Source: Actinomadura luzonensis (lineage in GTDB: Bacteria > Actinomycetota > Actinomycetes > Streptosporangiales > Streptosporangiaceae). From it: a DNA stretch of 64,000 nucleotides. Positions 25,410 through 32,551 of this stretch are shown piece by piece. Every line of letters begins with the position of its first letter. The first letter of the stretch is position 1. The stretch is from NCBI RefSeq assembly GCF_022664455.2, contig NZ_JAKRKC020000002.1, positions 186,001 through 250,000 on the forward strand, given 5' to 3'. The notes under the pieces are model-generated. The model ran no database searches, was not told where the DNA came from, and saw only the letters and a list, made by a program, of their open reading frames with translations. The translations under genes were made by a program, and so were the position numbers.

Positions 25410-25985
25410 ATGCGTCACCCTCTTGACACGCTGGACTGGCCGATTCACACCGAGCGGCTGCTGTTGCGCCGGGCCGCCCCCGACGATCTGGACGCCACCT
25501 GGGTCTTCCGGCAACTGCCGGAGACTCACGAATGGATCACGGCCGCCACGAAGACCTATGACGACTACCGTGAGCGTTTCCTCCGCGAGGAGCGGCTCGC
25601 GGACCTGCTCATCGTCGAACTGGACGGCCGGGTGATCGGCGACCTGACCCTGCGAATCCAGAACGGCTGGGCCCAGGAGGAGGTCGCTGACCAGGCGGAA
25701 GGCGTCCAAGGAGAGCTCGGGTGGACGCTCGATCCCTCCTACGGCGGTAAAGGCTACGCCACCGAAGCGGTACGCGCCCTCATCGACATCTCCTTCAGGA
25801 GCCTTGGCCTGCGCCGCGTGCACGCGGACTGCTTCTACGACAACGAACCCTCGTGGCGGCTGATGGAGCGGGTCGGGATGCGCCGCGAACAGCACACGGT
25901 GAGAGACTCGCTCCACCGCACCAAGGGATGGCTCGACGGTCTCTCATACGCGCTCCTGGCCGAGGAATGGCCCACTCACGAGTGA
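25410..25985 (+). CDS. GNAT family N-acetyltransferase (RimJ-like)
   Basis: A 191-residue acetyltransferase. The N-terminal IHTERLLLRRAAPDDLDATW is the usual start of RimJ/RimL-type GNATs. GELGWTLDPSYGGKGYATEA carries the acetyl-CoA pyrophosphate loop (GGKGYA), and the C-terminal SWRLMERVGMRRE is the last conserved part of the fold. The acceptor could be a protein N-terminus or a small molecule. Its TGA shares a base with the ATG of the next small frame (TGATG). Confidence 0.87.
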   Translation: MRHPLDTLDWPIHTERLLLRRAAPDDLDATWVFRQLPETHEWITAATKTYDDYRERFLREERLADLLIVELDGRVIGDLTLRIQNGWAQEEVADQAEGVQGELGWTLDPSYGGKGYATEAVRALIDISFRSLGLRRVHADCFYDNEPSWRLMERVGMRREQHTVRDSLHRTKGWLDGLSYALLAEEWPTHE

Positions 25986-26131
25986 TGACGGCGGAGACGC
26001 TCGACAGCCCCCCGCCGGACCAGGACCCGTGGGGTCGTTCGGCGGGGCACGTGCTGCTGACCACGGTCGACGAGCTGCGCGACCGGGCCAGCACGATGGT
26101 GGTGCGGCTCGGGCTGACGGCCAGCGGGTGA
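25985..26131 (+). CDS. 48-residue protein coupled to the acetyltransferase
   Basis: The start codon overlaps the stop of the acetyltransferase gene (TGATG), which favours translation by re-initiation. The product reads MTAETLDSPPPDQDPWGRSA and later VLLTTVDELRDRASTMVV. I do not recognise it. A related sequence follows the PQQ-type gene on the other strand (start at 23483), so this looks like a small protein family of this genome or the head of a larger lost gene. Confidence 0.4.
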   Translation: MTAETLDSPPPDQDPWGRSAGHVLLTTVDELRDRASTMVVRLGLTASG

Positions 26132-26253
26132 AGCCGCGGTTCATCCCGGACACCGACCACCTCCCGTAGCCATATCCGGCGACTTTCCGCGAAGCCGGCA
26201 TGGCCGGTTGCGGCCACATTGTTTCTCGATCCCCAGGCGCGATGGAGACTCCT

Positions 26254-26546
26254 CAGTGGCGTCCACGACTGCCGCGGAAAAGGAGGTGCACGGCGTGCGG
26301 GTTCAGGACAGGCAGCGATTGCCCGTCAAGGACGGCGATGTCCGGGGGTTCGGGATCGGCGTCTCGGCCGTGACCATGTCAGGCACGTTGCGCTCATGCC
26401 GGCTCGCCGGCGGCGGTATCGCGAAGTTCTCCGGCCGTAGCGCCGGTGTGGGGAGTGACAACACGTCCGACAGTTTCTCCAGCTGGCGCAACGATCCGGA
26501 CGGCGGCCCCGTTCACGGAGCCGTGCACGTCTGGACCGACAGGTGA
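26254..26546 (+). other. Unassigned open frame, possibly a remnant
   Basis: A GTG at 26254 opens a 97-codon frame with a fairly normal composition (for example VSAVTMSGTLRSC and NTSDSFSSWRND). The same frame continues past the stop at 26546 with GAKITLKGNTGRDNAGHLIW up to the TolB-type gene, as if one longer gene had been broken by a stop. I know of no family that fits. Confidence 0.3.
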
Positions 26547-26726
26547 CCCGGCGCGAAGATCACCCTCAAGGGCAACACCGGCAGGGACAACGCCGGACAT
26601 CTCATCTGGGCGGCGCCCGGACAGGTCATCGACGGCGGCGGCGACCCCGGCCCATGCCTGCCCCAGCCGAACCCGGATCTCGCCTTCCATCCCTGCCGCA
26701 CCGTCAGAGGAGAAAGGGGTTCCATC

Positions 26727-27953
26727 TTGTCCGGACGAGCATCAGCAACCTGTCCGCGATCCTCGGCCCGTTCAGGAGCGATCATCGCCTGCCTGGTCCT
26801 GACGCTGACCGCCGGCCTGACGGCCGCCGTCCTGAACACGGCCCCCGCCCACGCCGCCTACCCGGGCGTCAACGGCAAGATCTACTTCCTCATGGACGGG
26901 GACATCCACAGCGTCAACCCCGACGGCACGGGGGCCGCCCCTGTCGTCCAAGGCCCCGAGAACGAGTGCGCGGTGGACGTCTCGGCCGACGGCCGCAAGG
27001 TCGTCTTCGGCCGCTGCGACACCCCGTCCGAGCTGTACGCGGCGAACGCCGACGGCACCGGGATCAACCGGCTCACCACGGGCTCCGGGTTCAACGGCCG
27101 GGGCCTCGCCCTCTCTCCCGACGGAACCAAGATCGCCTACGCCTCCGCCGACGGGCTCAAGACGGTCAACGCCGACGGCACCGGCCCCGCCACCCTGGTG
27201 GCGGGAGACGCCGCACAGCCGGCCTGGTCCCCGGACGGCACCCAGATCGCGTACGTGTCCAAAATGGACATCTACCTCCGCGACGCCGACGGCACCAACC
27301 CCCGCAAACTGACCCACCAAGCCGTCACCGGCGCCTCCACCCGCCCGGACTGGTCCCCAGACGGCACGAAGATCCTCTACATCCAGTCGCAGATGGGCCC
27401 GCCCCCGGCCGTCCACGTGATGAACGCCGACGGCAGCGGCAAGACGACGCAGAATGTCATCGCCACCTCGGCCGTGTGGTCACCGGACGGCACCAAGATC
27501 CTCCTCGACCACATCGGGAGCCTCCTCACCATGGACCCCGACGGCTCCGGCCAAGTCGCCTTGAACCGTCTCGCCAACGCCGTCGGCGACTGGGCGCCCT
27601 CGCGCTTCCGCTTCGGCGGCTTCCAGCCGCCTCTGGCCGGCCCGCCCGCTGTCAACCGCCGCAAGGCCGGCGCCGCCGTACCCGTGACCTTCAGCGTCGG
27701 CGCCTACCTGGGCCTCGGCATTCTCGCCCCCGGCTCTCCGTCCAGCCAGCCGTACGACGTCCAGACCGGCGAGCCGACCGGCCCGCCCGAGCCGGCCCAG
27801 GCCGCCGGGAACTCCGGCCTGAGCTACGACCCGGCCGCCGGCGTCTACACCTACGTGTGGAAGACCGACAAGGCGTGGCAGGACACCGCGAGGAGGCTGA
27901 TCCTCACTTTCGACGACGGCACCCGCCACACCGCCGACATCCTGTTCCGGTGA
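26727..27953 (+). CDS. Secreted TolB-like (PD40) propeller with C-terminal PxKF-type domain
   Basis: A 408-residue exported protein. It starts with TTG; the site AGAGGAGAAAGG lies 9 nt upstream. The signal peptide ends near APAHAAYPG. Five to six PD40 blades follow, with repeats such as LSPDGTKIAYASADG, WSPDGTQIAYVS and WSPDGTKILY. From about residue 310, PPAVNRRKAGAAVPVTFSVG and VYTYVWKTDKAWQDTARR match the small PxKF domain often found at the end of secreted actinobacterial proteins. Likely an extracellular binding protein; partners unknown. Confidence 0.85.
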   Translation: MSGRASATCPRSSARSGAIIACLVLTLTAGLTAAVLNTAPAHAAYPGVNGKIYFLMDGDIHSVNPDGTGAAPVVQGPENECAVDVSADGRKVVFGRCDTPSELYAANADGTGINRLTTGSGFNGRGLALSPDGTKIAYASADGLKTVNADGTGPATLVAGDAAQPAWSPDGTQIAYVSKMDIYLRDADGTNPRKLTHQAVTGASTRPDWSPDGTKILYIQSQMGPPPAVHVMNADGSGKTTQNVIATSAVWSPDGTKILLDHIGSLLTMDPDGSGQVALNRLANAVGDWAPSRFRFGGFQPPLAGPPAVNRRKAGAAVPVTFSVGAYLGLGILAPGSPSSQPYDVQTGEPTGPPEPAQAAGNSGLSYDPAAGVYTYVWKTDKAWQDTARRLILTFDDGTRHTADILFR

Positions 27954-28018
27954 CCTGCGCGCACACCGGGCAGGCGGAGCCGCCGGCCGGCGCGGCTCGA
28001 CAGGGAACTGGTGCGTGG

Positions 28019-28235
28019 TCAGGTGTCGGCCGGTTCGATCTCGCCCCATTGGCCGACCATCCGGCGAACGTGTCCGGCGGGTGCGTGAACGAGCACGACG
28101 ACGGTGTGCGCGGCCGGGGCAGGAAGGGGGCGCCGGTGTTGCGCGGCTGCGCCAGCCGGTCGAGGCGGAAGCTGCGCCGGTCGTGCCTGGTCAGGTCGTA
28201 GAGGATCAGGTACCAGCGGCCGCCGAGCGCGACGA
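28019..28235 (-). pseudogene. C-terminal remnant of a WYL-domain (YafY-type) regulator
   Basis: The minus strand reads ALGGRWYLILYDLTRHDRRS and FRLDRLAQPRNTGAPF, the WYL-domain signature, then, after a one-base shift, VVVLVHAPAGHVRRMVGQWG and EIEPADT ending in a stop at 28019. The DNA-binding head is missing and the frame is broken, so this is a dead gene. Confidence 0.65.
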
Positions 28236-28249
28236 GACGATGAGATCGT

Positions 28250-28555
28250 CTCGGAGATGAGCGCCGACCTGCGCCACTACACCGGCCCCGACGGCCGGCG
28301 CCTGCTCGACCTGCCCGGCGCCCCGCTCCCCGACCCCGGCATCCCCGCCCCGGTGCGACGGGTCGCGCCCGGCCAGGCTACGTCCGCGGCACCTGATCCT
28401 TCACCGCGGGCGAGGTACGGCTGACGCCGTTCCAGGCCCTGTCGGCGGACGAACAGCGGGCGATCGACCAGGAGATCAGCCGGCTGCGGCCCTTCCTGTC
28501 GCTCCGCTGGACGCAGGGCCGGAAGGCTGCCGCGCCCGGAACCGAAAATCTGTAG
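28250..28555 (+). pseudogene. Remnant of an AlkZ-like winged-helix (HTH_42/DUF1006) gene
   Basis: DLRHYTGPDGRRLLDLPGAP and LPDPGIPAPVRR match the centre of this protein family, which is often annotated as winged-helix DNA-binding or AlkZ-type DNA glycosylase. The following core is deleted. In another frame, GYVRGT-stop-SFTAGEVRLTPFQALS and RAIDQEISRLRPFLSLRW give the family's C-terminus, with TGA where a Trp codon is expected. Frameshift, deletion and stop make it a pseudogene. It abuts the WYL remnant head-to-head, so a deletion probably joined two loci. Confidence 0.6.
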
Positions 28556-29035
28556 TGGCGATGGTAGACATTCGCGAGCGCAGGTACTATGGTTTCTGAC
28601 ATCGCAAGAAACGGATTCACCGGGCAGCGAAGTAGTTCCTGGCATCACGACGAACTGCCCGTAGCAAGACGAAGTGAGAGGTTGCCGGCAGAAGGTCGGA
28701 CGTGACGGGCCAGCGCAGTGGAACAGGGCCCTGACCGTGGACGCGCTGCCGAAAGTGAAGTTGGAAGTGGTCCGGAAGAGATACAGGAAGGGAGTGTTGA
28801 CGCCATCGGGATCGCCCGTTGCCGGCTGAAGTCGCGCCGCTCGGGTACCGCAGTTCCACACGATTGGAAGGTGGTCTACGGTCACGCATCCGCGATCCGC
28901 GCATCACCGCCGCTCCTGCGGCAGCTGCGCACAACAGTAGGCCGGCCGGATGGCCGGTAGATGGTGTTGAACTCTTTCGGGGCCCCGGCGCAACAGGCGC
29001 CGGGGCCCCCTGTGCGCGTGATGAGAAAGGAATGC
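28556..29035. other. Long leader/intergenic region before the merR-like gene
   Basis: No gene was recognised in 480 bp. The base composition is lower in GC around 28556-28620, and the final 60 bases hold the strong hairpin listed separately. Confidence 0.5.
28979..29009 (+). promoter_or_regulatory. Perfect 13-bp hairpin in the leader of the merR-like gene
   Basis: GGGGCCCCGGCGC (28979-28991) and its exact inverse GCGCCGGGGCCCC (28997-29009) enclose the loop AACAG. There is no T-tract after it, so it is not a classical terminator. It ends 26 nt before the ATG and may attenuate or stabilise the message. Confidence 0.6.
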
Positions 29036-29422
29036 ATGGATCAACGTCGCTCGGCTGCCGAGGGTGACACGCTGGCTCCCGGCAGAACCATGGAAGCAAC
29101 GGCCGGACGCGCGGCCGAAGAACGGTTCGACGACGAGGACTATCCCGCCTACAGCATGGGCGCGGCCGCCGAGATGCTCGGCGTCACCCCCACGTTCCTG
29201 CGGGCCCTGGGCGCCGCCCGCCTGATCGAGCCGAAACGCTCCAGCGGCGGCCACCGCCGCTACTCCCGCTACCAACTGCGCCTGGCCGCGCGGGCCCGAG
29301 AGCTCGTCGATCAGGGCACTCCCGTGGAAGCGGCCTGCCGGATCATTATCCTGGAAGACCAGCTCGCCGAGGCGCTGCGCATCAACGCCGCGTACGAGCG
29401 CGAGCGCACCGCCGGAAGCTGA
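29036..29422 (+). CDS. Small MerR-family regulator
   Basis: A 128-residue protein. After 40 acidic, poorly conserved residues, YPAYSMGAAAEMLGVTPTFL and SGGHRRYSRYQLRLAARARE form the MerR winged helix. The C-terminal helix (AACRIIILEDQLAEALRINA) is short and lacks ligand-binding residues, as in the small MerR-like proteins of actinomycetes that sense through other means. GAAAGGA precedes the ATG. A strong hairpin in the leader suggests control at the RNA level. No obvious target lies next to it. Confidence 0.8.
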   Translation: MDQRRSAAEGDTLAPGRTMEATAGRAAEERFDDEDYPAYSMGAAAEMLGVTPTFLRALGAARLIEPKRSSGGHRRYSRYQLRLAARARELVDQGTPVEAACRIIILEDQLAEALRINAAYERERTAGS

Positions 29423-29528
29423 CGGCCTGCGTCGCGCCCTGGGGCCTGGTCCGCGACTTGTGCTGACCAGGCCACACCGCGTCCCGCCCACCTCCGCTCC
29501 TCATGCGTAGCCGTGCCAGGGTGATCGG

Positions 29529-29909
29529 TCATGCGGAGGGGGCGCCGCCGACGAAGGTTCGTTCCGGCGGGGACGCGACGAGTTCGACCATGGTGCCCGT
29601 GCGGAGTTCCTCGCCGAGGACGCGGGTGATCGCGTCGGTGAGGCCGGTGCCGAGGCGCGCGGTGATCTGGTCGGCGTCGGGGCGGTCGAAGACGCCGGCG
29701 CGGACGCCCAGGATCACCGAGGCGCTCGTGTCCACGGCCTTGCCGCCCTGCGCGAAGCGACCTGCGGGGACTCCGGTCAGGCGGATGCCGACGTGGTCCC
29801 GCGCCCATTCGCCGTAGACGTCGACGATCGCCTCGGTCAGGGCGGTGACGAGTTCGGGTTCCCTGCCCGACAGTCTGTTCTCCGCAAGGTGCACGGTCAG
29901 GTGCGGCAT
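29529..29909 (-). CDS. Tautomerase (4-oxalocrotonate tautomerase superfamily)
   Basis: A 126-residue protein beginning MPHLTVHLAEN; the proline exposed after Met removal is the catalytic base of the family. Two beta-alpha-beta units follow (ELVTALTEAIVDVYG and DQITARLGTGLTDAITRVLG), so it is a fused double-length member. The last part, MVELVASPPERTFVGG, is typical of the second unit. It is divergent from a MarR gene with two operator-like repeats between, and is probably controlled by it. Confidence 0.85.
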   Translation of the reverse strand: MPHLTVHLAENRLSGREPELVTALTEAIVDVYGEWARDHVGIRLTGVPAGRFAQGGKAVDTSASVILGVRAGVFDRPDADQITARLGTGLTDAITRVLGEELRTGTMVELVASPPERTFVGGAPSA

Positions 29910-29925
29910 AGTGGACCTCGTTCGC

Positions 29926-29952
29926 TTTGATGACAAATGCTTTGATGGCAAA
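29926..29952. promoter_or_regulatory. Two tandem MarR-type operators
   Basis: TTTGATGACAAA (29926-29937) and TTTGATGGCAAA (29941-29952) are TTTG-N4-CAAA palindromes repeated with a 15-bp period between the tautomerase and the marR gene. They also share the preceding GC, making a direct repeat of 14 bases. Confidence 0.6.
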
Positions 29953-29972
29953 GGTATCTGGGGGTGTCGCCG

Positions 29973-30461
29973 ATGTCCATGGAGAAGGAGGCGGACGGTC
30001 CGGCCGTCGACGAGGCCGTCCGTACCTTGCTGCTGCTCATGCCGCGGCTCGTCGGCCGCGCCAAGCGCCTGCCCATCCCCGCGGCGCTGCAAGGGCTGGA
30101 GCTTGCGCCGCGCCATCTCGCGCTGCTGGCCCATCTGGAGTATGACGGCCCCACCAGCGTCAACGAGCTCGCCGCCCGGCTGGAGGTGGCCCCGACGACC
30201 GTCAGTCTCATGGTCAGTGAGCTGTCGCGGCCGGGAGTCCTGCAACGCACCACTGATCCCGCCGACCGCCGCCGCCGTATCATCGCCATCGCCCCCGCCT
30301 ACACGGCGCCGATCAGTGAGTGGCTTTCCGGCAGCGCCTCCGCCTGGGAAAGCGTCATGCGCGAGCTCGACCCCGCCGGGCGCGCCACGGTCATCGGCGC
30401 CCTGCGTGCCTTCGAAGCCGCGTTGGAGCAGGTGAGCGAACGGCATCGGAACGCGAAGTGA
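29973..30461 (+). CDS. MarR family regulator
   Basis: A 162-residue regulator. LEYDGPTSVNELAARLEVAP and TTVSLMVSELSRPGVL form the winged helix, and RTTDPADRRRRIIAIAP is the wing with the conserved Asp-Arg. The ATG at 29973 is 8 nt from GGGGG; a GTG nine bases upstream is possible. The flanking TTTG-N4-CAAA repeats suggest that it represses itself and the divergent tautomerase gene, perhaps in response to an aromatic or electrophilic compound. Confidence 0.85.
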   Translation: MSMEKEADGPAVDEAVRTLLLLMPRLVGRAKRLPIPAALQGLELAPRHLALLAHLEYDGPTSVNELAARLEVAPTTVSLMVSELSRPGVLQRTTDPADRRRRIIAIAPAYTAPISEWLSGSASAWESVMRELDPAGRATVIGALRAFEAALEQVSERHRNAK

Positions 30462-30512
30462 CGTCGGCCGGCGCGGCTCCGTCATGCCACGCAAAGCATA
30501 ACGCCATAGCGA

Positions 30513-30545
30513 TATTGATCTTAGACAAGATAGCTTCAGAGCCAT
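30513..30545 (+). promoter_or_regulatory. 33-bp element, copy 1 (LysR-type site candidate)
   Basis: This stretch, starting TATTGATC and ending GAGCCAT, matches 32375-32407 at 26 of 33 positions. It contains ATCTT-AGAC-AAGAT, a perfect inverted repeat with a 4-bp centre. It lies 58 nt before the ATG at 30603. The second copy is next to the lysR gene, which suggests a shared regulator. Confidence 0.55.
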
Positions 30546-30602
30546 AGCGTCGGAGGTGTCAGAAGCAAGGCCTCACCGCGAAGGGGAAGGGCTGGGGTAG
30601 CG

Positions 30603-31043
30603 ATGCCCACGCAGCGCGAGGTGGATGAAGCCAGGATCCGCCAGGTGGTCGACGAGATCGCCGAAGGGCTCCAAAGCAAGGATCCGGAGGGTCTGAAGCG
30701 GCTCTACGCGACGGACATCGTGTCCTTCGACATCGAGCCGCCGCTCCAGCACGTGGGGATCGAGGCGAAGCTCAAGAACTGGGCGCCCGTGTTCACGTTC
30801 TTCGAGAGCGTGACTTACGAGGTTCGCGACCTGACGCTCACGGTGGGCGATGACGTGGCGTTCGGGCACGCGTTCGCCCGTCTCAGCGGCACGTTGAAGA
30901 ACGGGACGGCCACGAGCGGTATGTGGGTCAGGGTCACCTACTGCCTCCGGAAGATCGACGGCAGGTGGCTGATCGTGCATGACCAGGTCTCGGTGCCGCT
31001 CGACATCTCCAGCGGCAGAGGCGTCGTCGACCTCGAGCCCTGA
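30603..31043 (+). CDS. SnoaL-like / ketosteroid isomerase-fold protein
   Basis: A 146-residue cone-fold (NTF2-like) protein. EVDEARIRQVVDEIAEGLQS and LKRLYATDIVSFDIEPPLQH are the usual start of DUF4440/SnoaL-type proteins, and LRKIDGRWLIVHDQVSVPLD is the typical end. Many relatives are small enzymes or binding proteins for organic substrates; no catalytic residue is decisive here. It precedes the YceI-like gene by 34 nt in the same direction and lies behind the 33-bp element, so it may be under the LysR protein at 31448. Confidence 0.85.
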   Translation: MPTQREVDEARIRQVVDEIAEGLQSKDPEGLKRLYATDIVSFDIEPPLQHVGIEAKLKNWAPVFTFFESVTYEVRDLTLTVGDDVAFGHAFARLSGTLKNGTATSGMWVRVTYCLRKIDGRWLIVHDQVSVPLDISSGRGVVDLEP

Positions 31044-31077
31044 TCCCGCCATCCCGCTCCGCGCTGTGGAGGAAGCC

Positions 31078-31557
31078 ATGATTCACCTCCCTTCGACCGT
31101 CGAGATTCCGGGCTACCTGGCCGGCACCTGGAAAGCCGACCCGGTGCACTCCGAGGTCGCCTTCACAACTGCCCGTCATGGCGTCCGCCAGGCCCGGGAC
31201 GGCTGGACCGTCGACGGTGAGCTGACGTTGCACGGCGTCACGCGGCAGGTGCCGCTGGCCGTCGAGGTGAACGGGTTCGGCGCGGACCAGTGGGGTGCGC
31301 AGCGGGCTGGCTTCTCCGCGATGGTGGAGATCAACCGGCGCGACTTCGGTACCCCGGTGGAGGCCGGTGGCGTCGTGGTCGGCGACAAGGTGTCGATCAG
31401 CCTGGAGATCCAGGCCGTCCTCCAGGAGCGAGGGCCCGTTCATGACCTCAACCCTGCTCCTGCGGTTCGCCGGCGGTCCAGTTCCAGTTGGCGATCGTGG
31501 TGCGCATCAGGCGGGCGGCGGTGCTCAGGTGGCTGCCTGCGCCCCAGTGCAGGGTGA
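31078..31557 (+). pseudogene. YceI-family gene with a large internal deletion
   Basis: The start GTWKADPVHSEVAFTT is the beginning of the YceI lipocalin-like fold, and VDGELTLHGVTRQVPLAVEV through FSAMVEINRRDFGTP is its end. The middle of the fold, normally about 65 residues carrying strands 3-5 and the TGN..RD.HL motif, is missing; the joint falls in ARHGVRQARDGW. The frame also runs on past the normal family end into the antisense of the lysR gene. GGAGG precedes the ATG, so a short product may still be made, but a folded YceI barrel seems impossible. Confidence 0.6.
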
Positions 31558-32344
31558 CCGCGCGGCGGCAGTCAGGGTCGTCGACGGGGACCCAGGCGGC
31601 GGGGACCCGCGTGGGGTTGGTGCGGGCGAAGGCGGGGACGAGGCCGACGCCGAGCCCCGCGCTGATCAGGGCCGCGATGGCGCTGAGCTCGTCGACCTCG
31701 CAGACGATCTTCGGGGTGCGGTCGCGTGCGGTGAAGAGACGGTCCAGGAGGCGGCGTTGCCAGTGCCCTTTGCGGGCGCTGACGAAAGGCTGGCCGGTCA
31801 GCTCGTCGATGCTCACCGACGTACGGCCGGCCAGCGGATGGTCGAGCGGCGTGGCCAGGCCGACCGCCTCGTCGAGCAGCTGGACCGCTTCCAGGCCCTC
31901 GGCCGGGATCGGCTGGGAGGCGACGCACAGGTCGACGTCCTGGGCCCGCAGGTGACGGCCCATCTCCTCGGCCGCCATCCAGCGGAGGTCGACCTCGATG
32001 GCCGGGTGCGCCCGTTTGAAGGCCGCCAGCGGCCCGGTGAGCGTGAGGAAGGTCTCCGAGGCGAGCCGCACCGTGCCCACACCCTGGCTGACGGCCTCGG
32101 CGACGGCTCGCCGCCCCGCGTCCAGTTCCCCCAGGGAGCGTTCGACGTGGTCACGGAAGAGCTTGCCCGCGTCATTGAGCCGCAACCGGCCGCTCCGGTC
32201 GAACAGCGGTGTGCCCAGCTCGCTCTCCAGCCGGGCGATGGTACGGCTCAGCGACGGCTGGGCGACGCGAAGCTCCTCGGCCGCGCCGCTGAGGTGTTCC
32301 AGGCGCGCCACCACCAGGAACTGCCTGAGCGAGTTCAACTCCAT
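31448..32344 (-). CDS. LysR-type transcriptional regulator
   Basis: A 298-residue LysR protein. MELNSLRQFLVVARLEHLSG and AAEELRVAQPSLSRTIARLE form the winged helix; the two-lobed sensor domain follows. The ATG at 32344 lies 6 nt after GGAGG. Divergent from the large membrane protein gene at 32552 and convergent with the SnoaL/YceI unit. A 33-bp element is found both beside its own start and before the SnoaL gene; it likely binds both, but this is inference. Confidence 0.88.
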   Translation of the reverse strand: MELNSLRQFLVVARLEHLSGAAEELRVAQPSLSRTIARLESELGTPLFDRSGRLRLNDAGKLFRDHVERSLGELDAGRRAVAEAVSQGVGTVRLASETFLTLTGPLAAFKRAHPAIEVDLRWMAAEEMGRHLRAQDVDLCVASQPIPAEGLEAVQLLDEAVGLATPLDHPLAGRTSVSIDELTGQPFVSARKGHWQRRLLDRLFTARDRTPKIVCEVDELSAIAALISAGLGVGLVPAFARTNPTRVPAAWVPVDDPDCRRAVTLHWGAGSHLSTAARLMRTTIANWNWTAGEPQEQG

Positions 32345-32374
32345 CACGCCTCCAGATCCATAGCAGCACAGTAA

Positions 32375-32407
32375 TATCGATCACAGTCAAGATAACTTGT
32401 GAGCCAT
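32375..32407 (+). promoter_or_regulatory. 33-bp element, copy 2
   Basis: Starts TATCGATC and ends GAGCCAT, with CAAGATA in the middle, matching 30513-30545 at 26 of 33 positions in the same orientation. It begins 31 nt upstream of the lysR start and 177 nt before the membrane protein gene at 32552. Confidence 0.55.
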
Positions 32408-32551
32408 GCCTCCGGGTCGGTCCGCGCGTGGGTGAGGCGGAAGGACCGTCCGGTCCGGCCATGTCGCTACGGCAACCGGTGCTTGATCCACTTGGCCGGG
32501 GATCAGTATGGTTGGGCGCTCTCCTCCTCGCCCCCCATCCCGGAGTGCCTC

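Noticed and set aside
26208-26720. A secreted peptidase-inhibitor or crystallin-like gene upstream of the TolB-like gene.
   Set aside because: The frame has regular composition but a stop at 26546, no signal peptide and no pattern I can match with confidence.
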